NCBI RefSeq assembly: GCF_000176855.2
Contig: NC_015138.1
Span: forward strand, 5,146,001 to 5,210,000
Direction of reading: 5' to 3'
Source of the DNA: Paracidovorax avenae ATCC 19860
GTDB lineage: Bacteria; Pseudomonadota; Gammaproteobacteria; Burkholderiales; Burkholderiaceae_C
DNA: 64,000 bases
Both the position numbers and the translations under genes were made by a program. The stretch's first letter is position 1. Every line of letters starts with the position of its first letter. The notes beneath the pieces are model-generated. The model saw only the letters and a list, made by a program, of their open reading frames with translations, did no database searches and was not told the DNA's origin. Of the stretch, positions 53,856 to 60,301 are shown one piece after another.

Positions 53856-54239
53856 TCAGGCCTTGGGTGGCCGGTACATGGCGCAGAGCTTGTTGCCGTC
53901 CGGATCGCGCAGATAGGCCAGGTACAGCGGGCCCACCGGGCCTTCGCGGTAGCCCGGCGGGTCTTCGCAGGTCGTGCCGCCGTTCGCCACGCCAGCCGCA
54001 TGGAAGGCATCGGCCTGCTCCGGCGACTGCATCGCGAAGCCGATGGTGCTGCCGTTGCCGTGCGTGGCGGGCTCGCCGTTGATCGGCAGCGTGATGCCGA
54101 ACAGCCCCCCGGGGCTGCGGTAGAAATAGCGGCTCTTGTTGGCCATGCCGGGCGGCACGCCGATCGTGCCGAGCAGCGCGTCGTAGAAGCGTTTGGATTT
54201 CTCGAGGTCGGTGACGCCGACGATGACGTGGCTGAACAT
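53856..54239 (-). CDS. VOC (glyoxalase/dioxygenase superfamily) protein
   Basis: 127 aa, single vicinal-oxygen-chelate module from ATG 54239. MFSHVIVGVTDLEKSKRFYDALLGTIGV starts the first beta-alpha-beta-beta unit, with the metal His4; the second unit has GGTTCEDPPGYREGPVGPLYLAYLRDPDGNKLCAMY, with a Glu or Tyr as the other ligand. Family examples include glyoxalase I and lactoylglutathione-related enzymes; the exact reaction is unassigned. Its stop directly abuts the hydrolase stop. Confidence 0.88.
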   Translation of the reverse strand: MFSHVIVGVTDLEKSKRFYDALLGTIGVPPGMANKSRYFYRSPGGLFGITLPINGEPATHGNGSTIGFAMQSPEQADAFHAAGVANGGTTCEDPPGYREGPVGPLYLAYLRDPDGNKLCAMYRPPKA

Positions 54240-54431
54240 GCGATGTGTCTCCTGGAAAGGCCTTGCCGGCCAGGCCGGGCTGTGCGCCGGACTGCTGGAT
54301 GGGAGAGGGATCGTAGCGGCCGCCAGGTCGGCCATGCGTCGCCCATGCGCGCGGATCCGATATTTTCAGCCAATGCGGTCCCACAACAGCCCTGTAATCG
54401 GACCGGGCCATCTGTGGTGTCGAACCGCTAA

Positions 54432-55466
54432 TTAGGAACGAGACAAGCGCTCCTGATCCGCTTTTACGTAGTCCACCAAAAAGTCGAGTGGCGTACTCGA
54501 ACCGGTATTGTTCGGCCGGACATTGGTCAATGCCCAGTCGAAGGACACATCGCTTTTCAGCCTGTACTTTTCTCGCAACGTTCGCAGGAACTGGGCTGCG
54601 TCCTCGGACTTGAATCGAAACTCCCCATGGTTCGGGTCGAAGAACGTGATCATGCCGTCTTCAGGATTTCGGTGCAGGCCCATTTCATGGCCGGTCGTCT
54701 TCCAGGCCTTATCTGTGCGATAGAAAATGAGGCTGGCATAGCCATCAATGCTCGCCATCGTGGCGGCTATTTTCGCCGCAGAACTCGTGCTTTTGATCGG
54801 CCGCATGTCCCTGGTGATTCCGTACAGCCCGTCGAGGTCTGCTCGCGCCTTCGTTTCCAGCGATCGTCCGAAGCCAGAGCCACGTCTCAAATGCTCGTGG
54901 TTCATGTGATATGCTTTTTGAAAAATGAGGGCGTGCTGCATGCCCTCGAACGACCCCACCGCGCTCAGTCTCGTATTGACGCTTCCATCGGGAGCGGCAC
55001 AGTGGAGATTCATCCATATGGTGGAGAGTCCGGCGCACACCCCACCCGACCCTATTTTGTCGCTCCCGAACGCAGTCTTGAGACCCGTCGCTTGCACAAG
55101 TCCGTATTGAAGACTCGACTCGAAAAGGCTTTTATCGGAAGGAGGGCTGCATGCATGACGGCCAAACTTTTCCTTCAGGCGATTAAATATATCGGTGCAG
55201 CCCACCGAAGTCCCGGCGGTCTTCGCCGGCTGACCGGTTTGCGCGGCGCGTGAGAGCCGATCCAGACCGGCACGCGGAGCACGCGGCGACGGATCGCCGC
55301 CGTGGACGGGCACCTGTCGTCGCGTCAGCCCCGCCGGCAAGCCAAAAGGTGCAGTACTTCTAAACGACTGCGCCTCGGGCAGCAGGGCCGACGTAGCCGG
55401 TGCCTGGGTTTCCGAGTGAACTGGGGATGGTGTTGCAACTGAAGGGAAATTGCGCGCAATAACCAT
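54432..55466 (-). CDS. Type III effector candidate, YopT-like cysteine protease (peptidase C58)
   Basis: 344 aa from ATG 55466, with CAGGAG 6 nt upstream; a TTG 33 nt earlier falls in the predicted -10. Residues 1-90 are Ser/Pro/Ala-rich (secretion signal-like). The C58 triad is Cys144 (GGVCAGLSTIWM), His260 (TTGHEMGLHR) and Asp277 (FFDPNHGEF), nearly the same positions as in YopT. Relatives (YopT, AvrPphB, HopN1, RipT) cleave host proteins inside eukaryotic cells. Base composition is less GC-rich than flanking genes. An imperfect PIP box with a well-spaced AATAAT precedes it. The host target is not deducible. Confidence 0.85.
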   Translation of the reverse strand: MVIARNFPSVATPSPVHSETQAPATSALLPEAQSFRSTAPFGLPAGLTRRQVPVHGGDPSPRAPRAGLDRLSRAAQTGQPAKTAGTSVGCTDIFNRLKEKFGRHACSPPSDKSLFESSLQYGLVQATGLKTAFGSDKIGSGGVCAGLSTIWMNLHCAAPDGSVNTRLSAVGSFEGMQHALIFQKAYHMNHEHLRRGSGFGRSLETKARADLDGLYGITRDMRPIKSTSSAAKIAATMASIDGYASLIFYRTDKAWKTTGHEMGLHRNPEDGMITFFDPNHGEFRFKSEDAAQFLRTLREKYRLKSDVSFDWALTNVRPNNTGSSTPLDFLVDYVKADQERLSRS

Positions 55467-55535
55467 GAGCGCTCCTGGGTCCAAGAGAAAGCCTGTCAAT
55501 TATTCAGGGCTTGCCGCCGCCGTTGCGGCTATTTC

Positions 55536-55560
55536 GCGAAGCGAAGGGGATAAACAGGAA
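55536..55560 (-). promoter_or_regulatory. Imperfect PIP box for the YopT-like gene
   Basis: On the minus strand TTCCT-N15-TTCGC: one mismatch (C for G) in the first half-site of TTCGB-N15-TTCGB. AATAAT, one base from TATAAT, is at 55504-55499, starting after exactly 31 nt as in the other effector promoters. The leader would be about 25 nt. Confidence 0.6.
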
Positions 55561-55592
55561 GTCTGAACGCACGGTCTCGCTCACTCACGCTC

Positions 55593-56102
55593 CTAATACC
55601 GGCCCTTGGCGAACAGCACCGCCTCGGACTTGCGCTGCTTCGGCCGCACCACCACCGTGCCCGCCAGCTTGTCGTGCCAGCCCTGCTTGCGCCGGTCGAA
55701 CGCCACCCACACGAAGCCCAGGCACAGCGGGATCGCCGACACGAAATACGCCAGGTAGCGTCCCACCGCCTGCCCGGGCGTCATCGGCCGGCCCGTCTCC
55801 GCATCCACCACGCGGGCGCCGATGTTCATCTTGCCGGGCGTGGCCTGCCGCCAGAACCAGAACAGCAGCACCACCACCGCCGGCAGCACCCAGGAGATCA
55901 GGAAATCCGCCGGCCCCGCGACCAGCCGCTCCGTCTGCTTGAAATAGTCCCAGCCATAGACCGCCGCCAGCAGCGGCACGGTGACGACGAGCAGCAGCAC
56001 CGTGTCGAGCAGCGTCGCGCCCAGGCGGGCCCAGAAGCCGACGTATTCGAGGCCGGAAGGATCGTCGCGGTCGTCCGGGGGAGCACTCACGGGAAGGGTC
56101 AT
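55593..56102 (-). CDS. RDD-family membrane protein
   Basis: 169 aa from ATG 56102. RDD domain: EYVGFWARLGATLLDTVLLLVVTVPLLAAVYG (the R and D of the name in ARLGATLLDT), then FLISWVLPAVVVLLFWFWRQATPGKMNIGARVVDAETG, and a final FVSAIPLCLGFVWVAFDRRKQGWHDKLAGTVVV. Three to four membrane helices. Proposed to be a transporter by family; no substrate is known. Upstream (56113-56140) is a short GGAT tandem repeat. Confidence 0.9.
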   Translation of the reverse strand: MTLPVSAPPDDRDDPSGLEYVGFWARLGATLLDTVLLLVVTVPLLAAVYGWDYFKQTERLVAGPADFLISWVLPAVVVLLFWFWRQATPGKMNIGARVVDAETGRPMTPGQAVGRYLAYFVSAIPLCLGFVWVAFDRRKQGWHDKLAGTVVVRPKQRKSEAVLFAKGRY

Positions 56103-56208
56103 GGCATCGCTCGCTGGATGGCTGGATGGATGGATGGAGGGGCCCACGGTCGGGCCGGGTTCGGTGCCGGATTCTCGCGCAGGATCCTGGGACGACAGCG
56201 GGGGGCGC

Positions 56209-56233
56209 TTCGCCCATGCAGCGTCCGGTTCGC
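56209..56233 (+). promoter_or_regulatory. PIP-box match upstream of the Fic gene
   Basis: TTCGC-N15-TTCGC on the plus strand, an exact TTCGB-N15-TTCGB match, 69 nt before the Fic ATG, a distance like that of two other effector promoters. The best -10-like hexamer (CAGATT, 56268-56273) is 34 nt beyond rather than 31, and is embedded in a palindrome, so function is less certain. Confidence 0.45.
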
Positions 56234-56252
56234 GTGGTCGCGGAACCGTGCC

Positions 56253-56291
56253 GGCGTTTATTCGCCGCAGATTCTGCGGCGAATAAACGCC
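56253..56291. repeat. 39-bp perfect palindrome upstream of the Fic gene
   Basis: Two 19-bp arms (56253-56271 and 56273-56291) around a single T are perfect reverse complements. Each arm reads GGCGTTTATTCGCCGCAGA. The element ends 11 nt before the Fic start, where it covers the leader and probable promoter. It could be an operator for an autorepressor (the Fic protein carries a C-terminal winged helix), or fold in the transcript to hide the ribosome site. Confidence 0.8.
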
Positions 56292-56302
56292 ATAATCACC
56301 GC

Positions 56303-57430
56303 ATGTGGCCCGACAACTCCCCTCGCCGCCGTACCTATGTCTGGCAGCGCCCCGACTGGCCGCAGTGGCGCTTCGACGCATTGGCGCTCGCCGCGCCCCT
56401 GGCGGAGGTGCACCGCGCCCAGGGCCACCTGGCCGGACGCATGGCCGGGGTGGGACTGGCGCAACGCGACCAGGCCACATTGCGCGCCCTGACCCAGGAA
56501 GTCGTCACGACCAGCGCCATCGAGGGCGAATCCCTGGACCTGGACGCCGTGCGCTCGTCCATCGCGCGCCGCCTGGGGGTGAGCATCGGCGCGCTGGCCC
56601 CGTCCGACCGGCATGTGGACGGCGTGGTGGACATGGTACTGGACGCCACCCAGCGCTTTGCCGAGCCGCTGACCGCGGAACGCCTCTTCGGGTGGCATGC
56701 CGCGCTGTTCCCCACGGGCTACAGCGGCCGGTTGCGCATCCGCACCGGCGCCTGGCGCGACGATGCGGCAGGGCCCATGCAGGTGGTCTCGGGCCCCATC
56801 GGCCGCGAGAAGGTGCATTACGAAGCGCCGCCCGCCACGGCGCTGGACGCAGAAACCGCTGCCTTCCTGCAGTGGTTCAATGCGCCGCCGGCAGGCGACC
56901 CCATCGTGCATGCCGGGCTGGCGCACCTGTGGCTGGTCACGCTGCACCCCTTCGACGACGGCAACGGCCGCATCAGCCGCGCCGTAGGCGACATGGCCCT
57001 GGCCTGCGCCGAGGGCAGCGCCCAGCGCTTCTACAGCCTGAGCGCGCAGATCCAGCGCGAACGCAAGCGCTACTACGAACAACTGGAAGCCACGCAGCGC
57101 GGCACGCTCGACGTCACGCCCTGGCTGGCCTGGTTCCTGGGCTGCCTGCTGCGCGCCGTGCAGGGCGCCGACGACCTGGTGGCGGATGTGCTGGCCAAGG
57201 CGCAGTTCTGGCAGCGCTGGGCGGATGTGCCCATGAACGTGCGGCAGACGCTGGTGCTGAACCGTGTGCTGGATGGGATGGAGGGGAAGCTGAGCAACGC
57301 CCGGTGGGCGGCCATTGCCAAATGCTCGTCGGATACTGCGCTGCGCGATATCACCGATCTGCTGGGCAAGGGCGTGTTGGTGCGGGTGGAGGGTGGGGGA
57401 AGGAATGTGGCCTATGCGTTAGTCCAGTGA
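56303..57430 (+). CDS. Fic-domain AMPylase with DUF4172 N terminus
   Basis: 375 aa from ATG 56303. The N-terminal DUF4172 part (YVWQRPDWPQWRFD) contains an autoinhibitory helix motif (S/T)xxxE(G/N): Thr70...Glu74-Gly75. The Fic motif HPFDDGNGRISR is complete, with catalytic His215. A C-terminal winged helix is suggested by LSNARWAAIAKCSSDTALRDITDLLGKGVLVRVEGGGRNVAYALV. Fic enzymes transfer AMP (or related groups) to target hydroxyls; the intact inhibitory Glu suggests regulated activity. An upstream PIP match and a 39-bp palindrome suggest tight control. A decayed second Fic copy lies just downstream. Confidence 0.93.
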   Translation: MWPDNSPRRRTYVWQRPDWPQWRFDALALAAPLAEVHRAQGHLAGRMAGVGLAQRDQATLRALTQEVVTTSAIEGESLDLDAVRSSIARRLGVSIGALAPSDRHVDGVVDMVLDATQRFAEPLTAERLFGWHAALFPTGYSGRLRIRTGAWRDDAAGPMQVVSGPIGREKVHYEAPPATALDAETAAFLQWFNAPPAGDPIVHAGLAHLWLVTLHPFDDGNGRISRAVGDMALACAEGSAQRFYSLSAQIQRERKRYYEQLEATQRGTLDVTPWLAWFLGCLLRAVQGADDLVADVLAKAQFWQRWADVPMNVRQTLVLNRVLDGMEGKLSNARWAAIAKCSSDTALRDITDLLGKGVLVRVEGGGRNVAYALVQ

Positions 57431-57627
57431 AGTCCCGCGCTTGTAACGTCGGGCGTTATCGTTCGACGAGGCGCAACAGCAGAAGACGCTAGCAAGGCGA
57501 CGTGGCCAACAACACACGAAGTCTGTTCTGCCCGGAGCGTGGAATGGCCGTCAAAGAACTTGGCAAAGAGGTTGGCAATTCACCAAAAAATCTTTTGCTT
57601 TCATATATTTAGACGCGAATCGATCTT

Positions 57628-58085
57628 GGCGAAACAGTCGGATGTACACGCGCTGCTGGTCGACGTTCACAGCCTGCACCGTGGCGACCTGTACGGCGGC
57701 AAGCTGAGCGAGCAAGCTCTGATCGCGCGGGTCCACTAAGTGCGGGACACCTGCCTGGACCAAGTCCGCTTCATGGCAGGTCTGTTGGACTTCGAGGCCA
57801 TCAAGAACCGGATCGAAGCCTGCCCGGCCCACGAAGTCATCTCAAACAAGGCGTCCGCCAAGCGGCCCTCGCGGCCTGCACTACATAGTCCTGAGTGGCA
57901 AAGAAATGCTGCGCGGTGAATTCAAGGCCATGCTCGAGATGAGCGACCAGAGCGCCGCCGATGCGCTGGGTGCGCTGGTCAAACGCGGGCTGCTCAATTC
58001 GGACTCATCGCAAACAAGATGCACCTTGCCAGCCGTAGCATGCGCTGCACTTCAGGTTTGAGACCGCCTGGTTATTTTTGAATCG
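57628..58085 (+). pseudogene. Fic-family protein, C-terminal remnant
   Basis: Frame-broken remnant in the 826-nt gap 57431-58256. Reading from about 57628, LAKQSDVHALLVDVHSLHRGDLYGGKLSEQALIARVH runs into an in-frame TAA at 57737. The same frame continues VRDTCLDQVRFMAGLLDFEAIKNRIEAC, a typical post-catalytic Fic/DUF4172 C-terminal stretch. After a frameshift near 57870 it resumes LHYIVLSGKEMLRGEFKAMLEMSDQSAADALGALVKRGLLNSD, the winged-helix part. The catalytic HPFxxGNGR half is absent. It is a different Fic subtype from the intact neighbour, so it is not a simple recent duplicate. Confidence 0.7.
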
Positions 58086-58139
58086 CATTTACCAAATGGA
58101 ATTTGCACCTCGCACCCATATTCTGTACGCTATTTGGAG

Positions 58140-58229
58140 CCTCTCAAAACCCCGACATCGGGCACTCAGTGCTCTTATAAATCAACGAGTCACGACGCTT
58201 CAATTTGCGAATTCGGAGGTTTTGAGAGG
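58140..58229. repeat. 90-bp inverted-repeat element (MITE- or IS-remnant-like)
   Basis: Perfect 12-bp terminal inverted repeats, CCTCTCAAAACC (58140-58151) and GGTTTTGAGAGG (58218-58229), with partial extension beyond, enclose 66 nt of AT-richer sequence without a gene. The ends look like those of IS5-related elements (from memory). No target duplication is evident. It separates the Fic pseudogene from the AT-rich orphan gene and may mark a past insertion. Confidence 0.5.
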
Positions 58230-58256
58230 TCCCCTATTGTATTAACAAATAATTAT

Positions 58257-59246
58257 TCAACCAATTGCGAGCTTAACACACAGCCAAGTTGATAGAATAT
58301 TTAGTGCAACTGATAATGCCGGGGTCAAAATGAATTTGAGAAAATTTAAATTATTATCTTGACGAACTTCTTTGGCCAAAGACTCGTCCCCCTTTGTCAA
58401 TTTTATAAGTGATACTGGAAAAATTCTCGAGATAGCAATGGCCATATAATGCCCGACATCAACAAATATCTTGTTAATCAAAAGCGAGCCGACTACGGTG
58501 AGAGTGATAAATTTTACCGAATCACCAAAACTTTCTGCTTGCCGTGAAAAATAGTACGCAGTAGATATTGCAAAAATAACAACTGCGATTGTAGATAGTA
58601 TCGATGCGAAATGGTGCTTGCTCCTCTTTAGAATATTAATAATTTTTCGCTCTTGATTTGACTCAAGAGAGTCAAACCAATCTTTTATAGTAATTTGAAA
58701 ATTCCGAGCAACACTGTAATCAATGAATCTAATTTCTGACTCGCCAGTCACATCCGAAAGCATTTCAAAAAATATATGATTTTTAAACCTGCTTTCTTTC
58801 TTCAGCGTTTTTATATGCGCGGCTCGAGATCCAAGTGATATTGTAATTTTATAGGATTGTGGTTTTTGTGATTGTGGCAGGAGGATCAAGAAGCTGTACT
58901 CAATAATAAGACGATCAGTGGGCGACGGCACACTCTTGTCATAAATCGAAAACCTTTCAAAGCTGCTAAAATTTTGTCGTTGATTGTTTTGGTGATAAAT
59001 AGTAAGACTGCAGTTGCTGGCAATAATATTGTACTGCTCAGTTAATTGGAATATTTTTGCATTTAGCTGATATAAATCGTCGTAGCCAACTTCGTGATTG
59101 ACATTATATTGGTTATCAAGCGACTCCTCTTTGCCAGTCAGCTCTGCATAAATTTCTTGCACGATTTTCATGCTTACAAGCTCACCATTCCCTAAGCTAA
59201 CCTTCGGGACTTCATTTGATCCGTGGTTTGAGACGATGCTATTCAT
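58257..59246 (-). CDS. Uncharacterised, strongly AT-rich membrane protein
   Basis: 329 aa from ATG 59246; a TTG 15 nt earlier lacks a ribosome site. Not recognised. The first 205 residues are soluble and polar (GYDDLYQLNAKIFQLTEQYN, SLTIYHQNNQRQNFSSFERF, IEYSFLILLPQSQKPQSYKITISLG), then come three hydrophobic blocks: FASILSTIAVVIFAISTAYYF, FITLTVVGSLLINKIFVDVGHYMAIAI and FILTPALSVALNILSTWLCVKLA. It is among the most AT-rich genes in the window, clearly foreign, beside a repeat element and two pseudogenes. Position and build (soluble sensor plus membrane end) would suit an abortive-infection or toxin-like protein, but nothing proves it. Confidence 0.72.
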   Translation of the reverse strand: MNSIVSNHGSNEVPKVSLGNGELVSMKIVQEIYAELTGKEESLDNQYNVNHEVGYDDLYQLNAKIFQLTEQYNIIASNCSLTIYHQNNQRQNFSSFERFSIYDKSVPSPTDRLIIEYSFLILLPQSQKPQSYKITISLGSRAAHIKTLKKESRFKNHIFFEMLSDVTGESEIRFIDYSVARNFQITIKDWFDSLESNQERKIINILKRSKHHFASILSTIAVVIFAISTAYYFSRQAESFGDSVKFITLTVVGSLLINKIFVDVGHYMAIAISRIFPVSLIKLTKGDESLAKEVRQDNNLNFLKFILTPALSVALNILSTWLCVKLAIG

Positions 59247-59402
59247 TTTTAACCAATCCAAGAGGGGTTAGATTTAGACGACAGATGTTTATCCGAAATT
59301 TTTCTACGGAAGTGACTCTGCTTAGTTTAAGATTAAGCAAATTTTTAGCGCCGCCGCCAAAGCTGCCCTCCTGTTAAGGCAGGTTTCAGAAAGCAGTCAA
59401 TA

Positions 59403-59885
59403 TCAGAACAATTGCTCATGGCTTTCATGAAAGACAAGGATGCAGGAGTGATTTGACCTGGATTCGTCTAACCATTTTTTGGACGCAGTGCGATAGTTTC
59501 TTTTGCTCCAAGGTGGTAGCGCACTCCTCCATATCCGTGTAATAGCGGCACAACAACGCCATACCGCCTTTGCATAGCTCAATCCCGCACTTACTGCAGG
59601 GTGATCATCATCCCCTCGGGGCTGATCACTTGGCGCAATCGCTAAGTACTTACACGTGGCAGTGCGGAGGGGGAATTGGCGCCAGTCCTCTGCTTTCAGG
59701 AGTAGCGCGCCCCGACACGAGTGCAGCATCGCGAAGTCGGGCCGTGTCTGCTTTGGCCCGGCGGGCGCATCCCGCCAAAGCAAATAGTCTTCTCCGCGTT
59801 TCCGTTCCAGCCGCGTGGCCAGCCGGCGATCTTCGGACGCCATGCGTGCAGCGCACTCGCCCAAGGCTGGGATCCATGTCTCCAT
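59403..59885 (-). pseudogene. NERD-helicase remnant, internally deleted
   Basis: The 160-codon frame begins METWIPALGECAARMASEDRRLATRLERK, aligning residue for residue with the NERD helicase at 50315-52162 (MATFIPAIGSCTSRMTAGERRLAQRLERK). The match continues to about residue 85. Where the intact gene has Glu64 and Lys66 (ETK), this copy has KAE, losing the site. It then jumps about 400 residues: a shifted frame reads GGMALLCRYYTDMEECATTLEQKKLSH, matching GDMAVLCRHYAQMEECATALRHKGLPH near residue 515 of the intact gene. So a large internal deletion, a frameshift and loss of the helicase core. Confidence 0.8.
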
Positions 59886-60073
59886 GCCTTCTCCGCTCCC
59901 ATAGTTGTTTCATTCCGAAACACCTTATAAGGGCGGATGCTTATTCGTTCCTGACGAAAACCCGCGGTGGATGTTGATAAGGTTGCGTACACACCGTAAC
60001 GCAACCGTAGGGCGTAACTGCGAGGGAAATTCACGGCACCGGTGCCGGCCAAGCCGGCCGGAGGCCGGCTGCC

Positions 60074-60301
60074 TCAGCGCGAGGACCGCACAGCCCCCAC
60101 ACCGGTATCAATGGTGCCGAACACCGTGACACCGCTCTCGCCCGCCTGGGCGCCGGTGCCCGTGGCCGGGTCGTTGGCGGGCCGGGAGGCCACCGTGCCG
60201 CAGCCCGCCAGGGCCGCCGATGCCGCCAGCAGGGCGGCCGCCGCCCAGGCACGCGGGGGGGCGGAGGCATGACGGGGGGTTGCGGTATCGCGCGGGGTCA
60301 T
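60074..60301 (-). CDS. Small lipoprotein overlapping topB
   Basis: 75 aa. ATG 60301 overlaps the topB stop (ATGA), so translation is coupled. Signal peptide WAAAALLAASAALAGC with lipobox LAGC; the mature part is short (GTVASRPANDPATGTGAQAGESGVTVFGTIDTGVGAVRSSR) with no recognised domain. It is probably an outer-membrane lipoprotein. An association with topoisomerase III is not functionally obvious and may reflect transcription only. A GC-rich hairpin region follows at about 60040-60073. Confidence 0.75.
   Translation of the reverse strand: MTPRDTATPRHASAPPRAWAAAALLAASAALAGCGTVASRPANDPATGTGAQAGESGVTVFGTIDTGVGAVRSSR

Noticed and set aside
59981..60006. 8-bp inverted repeat GGTTGCGT/ACGCAACC with a 10-nt loop upstream of the NERD remnant
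   Set aside because: No gene depends on it and no matching site was seen elsewhere; likely a relic.
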